NCBI GenBank assembly: GCA_922989275.2
Contig: OV277866.1
Coordinates: forward strand, 34,551,246-34,615,245
From: Gari tellinella
Lineage: Eukaryota > Mollusca > Bivalvia > Cardiida > Psammobiidae
Length of the DNA stretch: 64,000 bases
Direction of reading: 5' to 3'
Part shown: piece by piece, positions 43,554 through 54,990 of the stretch
How the letters are laid out: each line of letters begins with the position of its first letter
How positions within the stretch are numbered: position 1 is the stretch's first letter
The notes under the pieces: generated by a model
Database searches by the model: none
What the model saw: the letters and a program-made list of their open reading frames with translations, nothing else
Told to the model about the DNA's origin: nothing
Made by a program: the position numbers and the translations under genes

Positions 43554-43984
43554 GTAAAATGTTAAATGTTTAAATACTTTTATCACGGATGAACCAATGA
43601 ATATTTTAAGTTAGTAATTCAAGATTAAGGATTTCACCCATCTTCCAACCCCTTTGTCTTTACGATATTGGAGCCATTACAAAATAATGAATCTACATAA
43701 ACTACTCACCCTACGTGCCGCAAACGGAAGCCTGATTTCATCCTTATTGAACAAAAAAGAGAAATTGAATGAAGACGGGACTTGTAAAGAGTTCAAGGCA
43801 GTTTTGCATAGTTTGCAATTTAACATTATACAGATCGTAATGTTTAAGACTAATGAAGTGGCCTTTATAACACATTATAATCTGCCAAGTTCTATACTCA
43901 AAACTAGCATACGGTTAATGCCTTTCCTGCCATTTCCCGATTACACGAACATGGCAAATAGTGTTGGCTTAGTCCAGACGGTGC

Positions 43985-44210
43985 AGGGGTCCGTTTCATA
44001 AAACTTTGTAGGACAAATGTTGTCGTTAGTCAGATTACAAAATGTTCAATTATTATTTTTTTCTCCATCTAATCCTGTCTTGTTTTGAAAAGACGATTCC
44101 AAAGAGATGTCACACGACAGGATAAAATGGAGAAATAAGAAATTAAATGTATTTTAAAGATTGGACTTACGACCGTTTTTGTAGTACGAAGTTTTATTAA
44201 ACGTACCCAA
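43985..44210. repeat. Palindromic MITE, copy 1
   Basis: Starts GGGGTCCGTTTCATAAAACT and ends AAGTTTTATTAAACGTACCC, an imperfect terminal inversion. The inside has ACAAATGTTGTCGTTAGTCAG and a mirrored GGACTTACGACCGTTTTTGT. It is non-coding. A second copy follows. Confidence 0.75.
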
Positions 44211-44333
44211 GTCACTGAATATACAACGAATTTCCATCCTGACAGATGATCTGAGTATTGATTGTTTGTAATTCGATACCAATGATCTTCTACAACTAGC
44301 TACTCAGCAAGTGAGATGTATGTATTTATAAAT

Positions 44334-44560
44334 ATTCGTACGACAAATGTTGTTATAAGTCAGATTATAAAAGTCTCAATTATTATTTATTTCTCCATCT
44401 AATCCTTTTTTTTGACATCTCTTAGGGATCGTTTCGAAAAGACAACACAAAATGTATGTCACACGACAGGATTAGATTGAAAACTCAGATATTCAATGTA
44501 TTTGAAAGTTTTGACTTACGACCGTTTTTGTCGTACGAGGTTTATGAAACGGGCCCCAGT
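44334..44560. repeat. Palindromic MITE, copy 2 (left end incomplete)
   Basis: Colinear with copy 1: CGTACGACAAATGTTGTTAT, CTCCATCTAATCCT, GTCACACGACAGGATTAGA, CTTACGACCGTTTTTGTCGT and an end GGTTTATGAAACGGGCCCC. The left terminus homologous to the first 20 bases of copy 1 is not clear. Confidence 0.7.
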
Positions 44561-45211
44561 CTTGATGTACAGCTCAACACAAGTTTTATTGTTGGTCAAC
44601 CTTACGATCACTGAACTCTTTCAAATTTTCCAACCACATTACATATTGTGCTTTACAGTTCTAGGTATTGTTGTTTGTTGTTGTATACTATACTTTTAGA
44701 TGGGTCATATATCAACACATATGTTATGTGATACGATAGAAATTTGACAGAGTTGAACAATACTTCTAACAATTGATCTGAATTTGGACTGACAGAAACG
44801 TAGTCGGTTAACCCATTCACTGCAACAACGTCATCTGTTTTAAATACTTTCGACTTTTCAAAGTCTTTCGTATTTATTTGAGGTTTAGGCAATTTTACTA
44901 GAGTAAGGAGTGTCAAACATTTTGAACCCTGGACATACATTCATCCTGTTACGCGGCGTCTGATCAGCATCCAACCTGTTCGCTATAGTGAGGTAACTAG
45001 TAATCACTAATAAAGTTTCATGAATGTTCTAAAACAGTAAAACAAATGCTAAATCAATGAAAAGGGCACTTACGTAGGAATAAATGTTTCATATGAATAC
45101 TAGTTGTTTTATACAAGATCTACAGTACCATGGAGCACCACTCGTATTTCTATATGTTCGACATTTAGCATATTTACTATTCGATTGTTTTAGCGACATT
45201 TTCTATTGCAG
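44561..45211. other. Intron or flank with one repeat fragment
   Basis: Contains one arm of the TGATCAG hairpin family at 44945-44980 (GCGGCGTCTGATCAGCATCC). No exon seen. The minus-strand frame at 44653-44940 has no recognisable domain. Confidence 0.45.
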
Positions 45212-45336
45212 CTCAAGTACATAGACTTTGTAGCAAAACAACATCATGTTGAACTGAATATGATGAAAGACGAAGGTCGGATAGAAAAAAACGGTATCAG
45301 GACAAACTTCTATGAGGCGCTAGAAAAAATATACGA
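45212..45336 (+). pseudogene. Candidate further exon of the PARP14-like locus
   Basis: The acceptor TTCTATTGCAG precedes and a GTAGGT donor follows 45336. In phase 0, matching the end of the exon at 43382, it reads LKYIDFVAKQHHVELNMMKD and NGIRTNFYEALEKIY. No domain is recognised. If the donor is not used, TAG at 45338 would end the protein here. Assignment rests on position, phase and splice signals only. Confidence 0.4.
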
Positions 45337-45394
45337 GTAGGTTTGCACTTTGCTTTATGTTTGTATTGCGTGTTGTTATCTATTTAGTGTGGAG

Positions 45395-45540
45395 ATGAAG
45401 GAATGATATTGCGTGCGTGTGTGTGCGTGTATGTGTGTGTGTTTGTTATGGTATGACTGTGTGTGTGTTATGCTTGAGAGGTGTGTGTATTGTCTGTGTT
45501 GCGTTTCCTGCTCGAGTCTTTCGTAATTATTTACTGATAA
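45395..45540. repeat. Dispersed TG-rich repeat, inverse of 20080-20240
   Basis: A GTGTGTG run bordered by TTTGTTATGGTATGACTGTG and TTGCGTTTCCTGCTCGAGTC, which are the reverse complement of the borders at about 20090-20180. Confidence 0.75.
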
Positions 45541-45559
45541 AAACTAATTGATCAATCGG

Positions 45560-45860
45560 ACTACGGTACCAGGGGTCGTGAGTTCGATCCCCCACTGGAC
45601 CAGCTTTCTGACTAGGGGATTTGTTCTAAATCCCCGATGATATACAGGAATGCCCTTGAGCAAGACATGTACCGCAAATAGCTCCTCTCCACCTAGGGGT
45701 TAAAATGTGTACATGTGAAGCGTCAGAGTCGGTACTGCGGCTGCATTTGACTACGCCATAGGTTAGCAGTGCTCAATATGGTAGGCAATATGACTAAATG
45801 ATCAGGGGAGTAAATGTACAGTCAGCTTAGCTGTCATTCGGATTGAAAGTAGACTATAAC
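45560..45860 (+). repeat. SINE-like repeat, copy 2, with tRNA-like head
   Basis: The head contains GTGAGTTCGATCCCCCACT, a B-box-like tract. The body with CCCTTGAGCAAGACATGTACC, GTTAGCAGTGCTCAATATGG and CTGTCATTCGGATTGAAAG matches 2030-2300 in order. It is a non-autonomous Pol III-type retroposon candidate. Confidence 0.6.
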
Positions 45861-46762
45861 TTGGTACATTACTTTTATTAATTTCTCACATTGTTAATAA
45901 CCTTAATTTGGAATGAGCACGTAAGAGCAGTGTTTGTTGGTGTTGTTCTTTAGAAATAAGTTGTTCTTATTGCTGTTGCAGTGGGGGTTTTAAGTTGCTT
46001 AACAAGAGGCCAGTTTCCTGATCAACATCAGCGAGACGAAGGTAAAGCTTTCTGTTGCACTTGCCTTCGTCTCGCTTTCAAACTGAGTAAATGTTTGAAA
46101 GTAGCTTTTGTTTCTAAAAGGATAAAGAGTGTTTAGTCACTTAAAACATGTTATCTTGTTAACTCCTATAGTGCTGGTACCGATATATAAAACATTTGCA
46201 AACAATGTAGATAGTGATCGCATGGCTCGGAACGGAGCCCTCTGATATTGGTCAGCATTGTTTTTTGTCATAGAGTTTAGATGTATTGCGGATAATATCA
46301 CTGCATTCGTGTCATTTATTAGACAAAAATGAGTCTATCTGAGAAATCAGCACTATTAGGGTTAAGAAAACATTCATTTGAAATGCAGATGTTATGCAGA
46401 TTTACTGGTGCCTTTCTATGCTGGGTAAAACAGTACTACATGTATCCGTAAAATTGACTATCCGAATACTATTGCAAATTTACTAAATGATTTCATAGCT
46501 ACAGTCGCTGGGAACGAGGTTTTTCCATTTACAATAGACTATACAACATGTTTTTTACGTGTGATTTCTCACAAATTATGAAAATTTTGACTTTTTAATG
46601 ATGCTTTTCATTTGTACATGTAATATTTGTGGTTTTTCTCTCTATCTTATGTGTTTACCTGTTATTTATTTTTATTTGTTAGCGAGGCATTCAAATATGT
46701 CATATTTTCGCTTCTTGGTAAAGTAACGTCTCTTTTAGTATTTTGCTGGCGATTCGAAGAAA
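45861..46762. other. No gene recognised
   Basis: A local inverted pair, AGCGAGACGAAGGTAAAGC with TGCCTTCGTCTCGCTTTC, at about 46030-46078 forms a small hairpin. The rest is AT-rich and leads into the LINE. Confidence 0.45.
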
Positions 46763-49700
46763 GTAAATATTGTATCGTACAACTGTAGAGGTTTACACAG
46801 TAAAAAGAAAAGGTTGTCAGTGTTCCACCATCTAAAAGAATTAAAACATGAAATATACTGTTTGCAAGATACCCATTTTACACAGGACATGTATAAAACT
46901 ATATACACAGAATGGGGATCTGAAATAGTTATAAGCTGCAACACATCACGAAGTGGGGGCGTCGCCATATTATTTAATATACCTAATTTTAAAATACATA
47001 ATGTAACATATGACACAAATGGAAATTTTATTATACTCGATTTAACTGTGAATGATTATCGTTTCACGCTTGCGTCAATTTACGGTCCTAATCAAGACCA
47101 GCCGTCCTTTTACGATAATATATTTGACAGCATAGATAATTTTGGAAATATCTCATATGCAATATGTGGCGATTTTAACTTAGTTTTGGATCCAGATAAA
47201 GATTATTATAATTATAAACATATCAACAATAAAAATGCTAGAAATACTGTATTAGAATATATTTCTAACAGAGAGCTAGTCGACCCTTTTAGGGAGCTTA
47301 ATCCACAAACACAACTCTACACTTGGAGGAAGCAAAGACCTATTCAGCAAGCTCGACTTGACTTCTTTTTAATTTCTTCATCTATCAGAATGTATTTGTC
47401 TGATTCAAAAAATCATCATAGCTTCTGCTCCGATCACTCTATAATATCATCAACGTTTCAGTCTAATGAATTCCAACATAGTTCAGGATTGTGGAAGCAT
47501 AACAACTCATTATTAAATGATTTAGAATATATAAATACAATAAATAAGAAAATTGAAGATTTAAAAGAACAATATGCATTACCCGTATACAACAGAGATA
47601 CAATTAACAATATACCAAATAGTGAAATTCAGTTTAGTATAAGTGACCAGTTATTTCTAGATACGATATTGATAGAAATCCGAGGTAAATCTATTTCATA
47701 TAGCTCATACAAGAAAAATCAATTCAAACGAGGGAAGAAAATCTGAAAAAAGCAATACATGAAATGGAACAAAATTTAACAGAACAAAATTCAGGAGAAC
47801 TTGTTTCTTTACACGATGAACTAAAGCAAAGGTTACATGATCAGATCAAAGGTTAAATGGAGCATTGAAGGTGAAAAACCAACTAAATATTTTTGTGGCT
47901 TAGAAAGGAAAAGTATACAGACAAAAACATTAGGAAAAATTGTTAAAGATGATGGAAGTCAGATAACCAAACAAAATATGATTCTAGAAGAGATCAAAAC
48001 ATTTTACGAAACTTTATATAAATCTAAAGATGTCAATACAAAACCTGAAGAGCAAAATTATTTTTTTGAAAATGATAACATACCAAAACTGAGTAAAGGC
48101 GAATCCGAATGCATTGAGGGGGATATTACTATTGAAGAAGCAACAAATGTTTTGAAAAATATGAAAAATAATCGAAGTCCTGGTACCTCGGGCTTTAGCG
48201 CTGACTTTTATAAAGTATTTTGGGTGAAAATAGGTGTGTTTGTTGTTAGAGCATTAAATGAATCGTACCGAATAAATAAATTGTCAGAAACACTAACTCA
48301 ATGTTTAATTACATGCATACCAAAAGGCGACACACCTAAACAGTATCTTCAAAACTGGCGGCCAATTACTCTGTTGAATACTGTATATAAAATAAGTACT
48401 GGTTGTATAGCAAACAGAATTAAATATTTTCTTCCTTAACTTATTCATCAGGATCAAACTGGATTTCTTAAAGGACGATTTATAGGAGAGAATACTAGGC
48501 TTATATATGATTTGCTCCATTACACAGAGGAAAATGATATACCTGGTATTTTACTTTTAATCGACTTTGAAAAGGCTTTTGATTCACTTTCTTGGTCCTT
48601 TGTAAAAAGAACACTGACAACCTTTAATTTTGGCTGCTCAATACAAACATGGTTTGATATTTTTTATAAAGATACAACATCAACTGTTACTCAGTGTGGT
48701 TACCTCTCCGATTTTTTTAAGATTGAAAGGGACTGCAGACAAGGTGATCCTTTATCTTGTTACATCTTTATTCTATGTGCCGAAATCTTATCAATTAAAA
48801 TTAGGTCAAATCCAAATATAAAAGGTATAACAATAGATCAAAATGAATTTAAGCTTTCCCAGTTTGCTGACGACACAAGTGTAATTTTGGATGGTTCAAG
48901 CGAATCACTTAATGAAACGCTAGATACTCTTTCAAGATTCTCCGAAATTTCAGGTTTAAAGGTTAATTTTGAAAAAACGAAAGTAGTATGGATAGGTAAG
49001 AAAAAATATAGCTCTGACACAAATAAAACTAAATGAAAACTAACATGGAATCAGAATCATTTTGAGATGCTAGGGGTACATTTTCATGTAGATTTAGACA
49101 GAATTATCAATTTGAATTACAAACCAAAAATAATTGAAATAGAAAAAACAATAAAATCATGGAATAGAAGAAAATTAACACCTATTGGTAAAATAACTGT
49201 CATTAAAAGTTTACTAGTCGCAAAGTTAAATCATTTATTTCTTGCCTTACCGAAACCTACAGAGAAAATGTTAAATAACTTACAAAATATATTTTTTACC
49301 TACATCTGGGGCGGAAGTCATAAGATAAAACAATCTATAATTGTAAAAGACGATGATGAAGGGGGGTTGAAAATGGTAAATTTAAGAGCTTTTATTGATT
49401 CGCTTAAAACAACATGGATCAGACGGTTAGTAATAAAAAGTGGCGGATGGGTAGATATTATTAAATATAACATAGATATTAACAAAATGCTAAATTGTGG
49501 AAAACATTTCTATGAAATTATCGCAGGTAAATGTAACAACAAGTTTTGGGCTCAAACATTCATGGCATTTTCGAAAGTTATTGATAATCATATAATAGAT
49601 AAAAACACTATTCAAGATTACCCTTTATTTGATAAAAGTGTATTCTTAAAGTCTTGGTTTCAAACTGGTTTACACTGCATTGGAGATTTGATAAATAAAA

Positions 49701-50240
49701 ATGGTGCAATCATGACTTATAACGAATTTGCAAATAAATATAATTTACCAACCAATTCTTTAATATACAATGGAATTAAACTTGCCATTGAAAAGGGACT
49801 TGAGCGTATCCAAATAAAAAAGGGTAGTTTAAACTCTATACAGAAACCAATGTTCCCGCCTTATTTAAAACTCATCTTAAAGGATTCTAAAGGTTCAAAA
49901 ACAATATACAAATGCTTAAACAGAAATTTTGACCAGCCGACTTCTATAGAGAAATAGAATAAAACACTAAATATAACAATTAACAAAAAGGATTGGAAAG
50001 AAATATTTCAAATACCTTTTAAGATATCAAATGATACAGAAATACAGTGGTTTCAGTTCCGTATTATACACAGAATACTTGGAAAAAACTACTATCTATT
50101 CAAAATGAACTATGTAAAAAGCCCATTATGTACTTTTTGTAAATCAGATTTAGAAACTATCGATCATTTGTTTTGGACGTGTCCTATCAGTCATCAATTA
50201 ATTAAAAGCCTTTTTTCGTCCAAAATGAAGGAATTATAAA
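46763..50240 (+). pseudogene. L1/Tx1-like LINE ORF2 (endonuclease-RT), decayed
   Basis: One reading frame carries most of the protein, interrupted by TGA at 47744, a shifted stretch to about 47840, TAA at 48437, TGA at about 49034 and TAG at about 49955. The endonuclease starts VNIVSYNCRGLHSKKKRL, with CLQDTHF, SIYGPNQDQPSFY, YAICGDFNLVLDPDKDY, YTWRKQRPIQQARLDFFLIS and CSDHSII. The RT has NNRSPGTSGFSADFYK, NWRPITLLNTVYKIS, LLIDFEKAFDSLSWSFV (motif A), CRQGDPLSCYIF (motif B) and QFADDTSVIL (motif C). The C-terminus has IQWFQFRIIHRILG and a knuckle, CTFCKSDLETIDHLFWTC. The Y-T-W-R and R-Q-G-D-P signatures fit the L1/Tx1 branch. No ORF1 was found upstream, so it may be 5'-truncated. Confidence 0.87.
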
Positions 50241-51769
50241 ATCTTAATATCGACACAATGATTTTTGGTTTTAGAAATACAACAGATTATATAAACAAAC
50301 CTGATTCTCATTATTTTTAAAATGTATATTTTTCAATGCAAATACAATAAATATCTACCTACAAAACAAGGTATAAAACTCTACTTATCCTTTAAATACA
50401 ATATATTTAAGTCAATAGCAATTAAAAATGACTCTACGGATTGTTTTTATAATCAATGGGATCGCTTTAAAATTCTTTTTGAAACTTAAAACACCTATAT
50501 TAAATCTATGTTTGTATATAGTATATATTATATGAATGAAGGGGTGCAAACGTCCGTGTCCAAATATGTGTGCCTAATATGCAAAAAAAAAAATATGACG
50601 TAAAAATATGGTAAGCAATACAATTTGCATGAAAGTATGCCTGGCTACAAAATGTTTTTCTACAAAATGCTTTTTTTGTTTGTTTTTTTTCATTATTACT
50701 TTTTTCTTCACATTTTCTTTTCTGGTCTAAGTAATTAAAAACTTAGAGACCTTTGTCAATGCAATTAAATTGTATTTCTATGTTATATACATGGTTATGT
50801 AAGGTGTGCAGGAGGATGGCTCCCCGACCCCTACACACCTATGACGGGGAAAATAAACGAGGTCCTGCTTTGACAAGGCCTGAACAAAAAAAACAACAAA
50901 AAAACAACAAAAGAACATCGATTTAAAGATATGAGGTATTGATCTTAAAATGTGAATCCTGACCAGAATTACAGATTTTAACCTTTTTAGTACTTGGACC
51001 GACATAAAAATACATTTTATAATGGATTTATCCATTAATCGAATTACTGAAAAGGTATCACCTTTTAGCAACATTTTACTGCATCATGCCAGGCTATGGC
51101 AATGGGCCTAATTCTTTTCTGCACGTTGATCAAGCTGGCATACCCAAGGACCATATAGGGCTAACAAATAATCGTGTTTCAGTATGGAGTTCCATATCAG
51201 AGACCGTATAACACGACCTGTCAAACTGAAAATGTTAAAAACGGCAACGTCTAGAAAATATTAACCACAAGTTTTTTTTGAACAGCAGACGGCTTGAGGC
51301 ATTATTAGACATCGGATAGCCTGGTGCCTAATTTTATTTGTAGAGGACATAGAACTGTTACCATTTATTAATAACTTTGTTTGGGAAATATCAATGTCTT
51401 CTCGATTTCACACACACTATCATGTCTTTTCCATAGCATATTACTAGATGTTGAACGCAATGAACACAGCCAGAGGTTGGCTGTTTATGCTGCAAGCGTC
51501 ATACAATAGTACTTCGTCTTACCCGATTCTACTGGACTACAAAGGCTACGTAAATATAAGCCTACTGCCAACAGCGAACTAGAAGACACCTACAAAGCCA
51601 AAGAGTCTAGGATAGAACTGATGTAAGACACACGTCTTAGCACATCGTGTATTAAACCATGAAAGTGAATAAATAACTATATTGAATTAAACGAGTACCT
51701 TGATATTTATGGTACATATTATAACACCATCGTATAAACAGGCATCACTATTTACACGCTAACATAAGC
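50241..51769. other. LINE tail and intergenic sequence
   Basis: The first few hundred bases continue LINE-like frames (a NKYLPTKQGIKLYL-like stretch near 50345) into an AT-rich tail. A region at 50790-50890 contains CCCCGACCCCTACACACC. No gene is supported. Confidence 0.4.
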
Positions 51770-51789
51770 TTAAGGGTGTATCAATGTCA

Positions 51790-53650
51790 TAAGCCAATTT
51801 TTCAAAGTATTTAACTTTTTTTCTAACATTGTTTTTTGGGAAGAGCTGTTTATGATGAATGAAAAAATCAAAAAAAAAATATATGGTGGTGTCCTTGTTT
51901 TTGAGCTACAGCGATTTGAAAAAGGTATGTCAAATTTGGACTTTTGTTTTTCAAATTTTACCCATTCAGGGTACAAGCTTCAGTAAAATTTATTTCGAAA
52001 CAAAACAAACATGATAATTTGGGTTTCCATTATTTATTTCATGTCTATGGTGGTATTTTCACATATAGAAACCAAATTTAGACAAAGCAGGCACCAGGTT
52101 TGAACAATATCGATCATTGAATATCAAAAATATGCTTTGTATAGGGCATGATTTTATTAATTTTTTTATTTTATGAAAAAAAGTAAAAAAGTTTGAAAAT
52201 GAAATAGTTCTAGTATTTAACTTTTTCTTATATTCTACCAGATAAAAGCCCATGCTAAGGCAGTTCAAAATATGAAAAGAAATTGAAAGGTCAGTGTTGA
52301 AAATTTTGAGTTATTAAAGTAAAAAGAGTTATCTCCCTTTACAAAATATCATTTATTTGTAACAGTTCTAACATATCACACAATTACATGGAATCATTTA
52401 CATTTACTCTCAAATTTTTATATACTGTATTGTTTGGACATATGTGTTATCCCCTAAAGCATGAAGACTAAGCTGCTAGGAACCCCTTTCAACCAGCGTC
52501 TCTCGGAGTTATTTGCCCTTGAATGGCCTTGATGCATTGAAAATGCCATTTTGAACAAATATGTTACCCCTCTACCAGCTACATTATTGGCTGTTTTTTT
52601 TTATATTTACACAAAAAGTTCATCACTATAAGTTCTTTGATTCTTTATATTATGGTTGAAAATTGGCTATTGTGTAAAGGGTTGTCTGCCCTTGACACAC
52701 TAAAATATACTAAAAAAAGACATTAAATCAATATATGTTACACTGTAATGTCTACAAATTTAATGGATTTAAGTCAAACTTGGTTTAACTATATCTGGCC
52801 ACAAGTTCTTGAAAGAGATAGATTGTGGACGATATTGGCCTATTGTTTCAAGAGTTATTTGCCCTTTGTAAAATGAAAATTCTGAATTTATGGGTGTATC
52901 AAACTCATGAATTTGTGAAATTTTCAAAGTATATGAAAACACTCAATGATGGTTTTGTATTAAACTGTTCAAGATGAATGAAAAAAATAGAAAAAGTGTA
53001 CATTTGGTGTACAACTTTTGGCTCTACGGCCATTTTAAAAGGTGTAAAATTTACCCCACCCACGTTTTCTTATTTTGTCCTTTTCAAACAGCCCGCTTCA
53101 ATAAAATCCATTTCAAATGAAAACAAACATGATAATTTGGTTTTGTGTCATTTATTTCATGTCTATGGTAGTATTTCTTCATACAAAAACTAATTTAAGA
53201 CAAAACAGGCACCAAATGTGAAATTTATATAGCTCTAAATATCACCAATATGGTACTTTTTGTAAATTTTGTAAAAGGGAGATAACTCCTTTTTCTTCAG
53301 TTACTCAAAATTTTCAACATTAACCTATCAATTTCTTTTAGTATTTTGAATTGCCTTTGTATGGATTTTCATCTGGTAGAATATAAGAAAAAGTTAAATA
53401 CTAGAAATATTTATTTTTTTACTATTTCTCATAATTTTGTTTTTAAAAAAAAATAACATAACCCATAAAAACCATGTTGTTGATTCAGAGATACATATTT
53501 TCCAAATCTGGTGCCTATTTGGTCTTGATTTAATTTCTTTATGCCAAAATACTTCCACAGAAATGAAATACATAATGAAAAACAAAATTACCATGTTTGT
53601 TTTTATTTAAAATAGATTTTATTGAAGCTTCATATACATTTTGTACTTTA
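51790..53650. repeat. Internal direct and inverted repeats of the TTAA element
   Basis: The segment near 52892 starts again with GGGTGTATCAA and repeats the order of 51774-52130 (TTTCAAAGTAT, GATGAATGAAAAAA, ACAAACATGATAATTTGG, CATTTATTTCATGTCTATGG, GGCACCA). Separately, 52200-52350 (CTAGTATTTAACTTTTTCTT, GTTATCTCCCTTTACAAAAT) recurs inverted at 53265-53410. The unit is a composite of at least two copies plus a fold-back. Confidence 0.75.
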
Positions 53651-53784
53651 AAGGCTCGCAACCAGATTTAGCATTACAAATAGTAATTTGGTAATATATG
53701 TCAAATGCTTATATAAACGGGTAAGAATTAGTTTAGGATAATAAAAATTCTGTTTAAATAAGAATATCGTTCCCAACGATGGAT

Positions 53785-54435
53785 GCTCCCCACAAAGAAA
53801 AAGCCCAAGGTATAGCTTGTTTAGTAGGTGAACACAGTATCAAGTTCCATCAACTTTCGATGTAACATTCAGGAGATATGCTTCGGACAAAAATGAATTT
53901 ATTATGAAAAAGGGAGGCAATTCAATATTTGGAGATGACATAGTTATAATTCTTGTGTACTACACTTCTTTTTGTCATCCTCTAACACAGTATCAAGGTT
54001 CACATTACAGTGTGGCAGAAAAGTTGATTTTTTAAAACATTTATGAAGAAAAAGGGAAATAATTAAATATTGGGAGATGACAGAGTTACAGTTCTTGTGT
54101 ATTGCACTTCCTAATGTCATCTTCTATCACTGTTCCAAGTTTCATCAACTTTCGGTGAAACGGTCCAGAGATATGCTCCGGACAAAATTGGTTTTTTATG
54201 AGAAAAAGGGAGATAATTCAAAATTGGTAGACAAGAGAGTTACGGTTCTTGTGTACTGCACCTCCTCCTGTCATTCTCTATCACTGTATCAAGTTTCATC
54301 AACCTTCGGTGTACCGTTCAAGAGATATGCTCCGGACAATAAAGCGTGACGGACGGACAGACAGACGGACGGAAACACGGACGGACAGACAAAGCGGCGA
54401 CTATATGCTCCCCCCCCCTAAAGGGGAGCATAAAA
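53785..54435 (+). repeat. Imperfect tandem repeats ending in a GACGGACGGACAG tail
   Basis: Three to four units of about 160-180 bp repeat TACAGTTCTTGTGTA(T/C)TGCAC, ATCACTGT(T/A)(C/T)CAAGTTTCATCAA and AGAGATATGCTCCGGACAA. They close in a GACGGACAGACAGACGGACG run and GCTCCCCCCCCTAAAGGGGA, a short hairpin. A related but distinct block, with AGGTCAAGGTC and a CGGACTGACAGACAGGACG tail, follows at 54520-54900. Confidence 0.7.
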
Positions 54436-54904
54436 ATGCATTGCAGTTAAAAACTAGACTGCGCGTTCAATAAACGCTTATGCCCCCGGTGGCACCCTTG
54501 ACAATATATTCTGAACATTTTCTAAGTCCCAATTAGGTCAAGGTCTAACTGAGCTTGGGTAATATGGGTCAGTTGGTAATGGTCCATGGAAATAACTGTA
54601 TAAGTATTGAAGCATTGTAGTAAGTAGTGTTTATGCTATACGAAAGGGTAAAATCTAGTTAACCAAGAAATAGCCTATTCCAAATATTCTAAGTTCAAAT
54701 TAGGTCAAGGTCATGGTCAAAATCAATGTTGGGTGATATTGGTGGATAGGGAATGGTCCAATGCAACAACTGTATAAGTATCAAAGCATTTGAGTAAGGG
54801 GTGTTGATGCTAGATGAAACGGTAAAATCTACTTAACCTGTTACGGACTGACAGACAGGACGATTACTATATGCCTCCGCATCTTCAGATGCCGGGGGAA
54901 AAAA

Positions 54905-54990
54905 ATATTGAGCTCTGGTGGGATTCGAACCCGTGACCTGACATGCGGGGACAGAAAGGCAAAAGAAGTCAACCCCCTCAGACCACGGGC
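54905..54990 (-). repeat. tRNA-like SINE head relic
   Basis: On the minus strand, TAGCCCGTGGTCTGAGGGGG (A-box-like) precedes CACGGGTTCGAATCCCACC (B box). The outer arms do not form a convincing acceptor stem, so a functional tRNA gene is unlikely. Confidence 0.45.

Larger units (their letters stand above)
3829..45336 (+). pseudogene. PARP14-like multi-exon locus (RRM array - KH - macro), disrupted
   Basis: About fifteen exon-like blocks on the plus strand assemble into an RRM-rich N-terminus, a KH-like repeat region and a macro domain, the order of the PARP14/PARP10 family of mono-ADP-ribosyltransferases. In vertebrates these act in interferon and antiviral responses. Most exons keep GT and AG borders and are phase 1 at both ends, and the RRMs are split so that one exon carries the last helix and strand of one RRM plus the first part of the next. 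Lesions: stops at 7305, 16829, 24679 and 24790; one-base insertions in the exons at 19401 and 20871; one-base deletions near 25535 and at 43382; and a missing RRM half between 7.7 and 8.7 kb. WWE and ART exons were not seen; they may lie outside the window or be lost. A diverged paralogue with some exons skipped is possible, but the stops in the large KH exon argue for a pseudogene. Assembly error is an alternative for single-base lesions. Confidence 0.72.

Noticed and set aside
54077..54473. Two overlapping plus-strand frames of 74-90 codons
   Set aside because: They are repeated translations of the GACGGACGG-tailed repeat unit.
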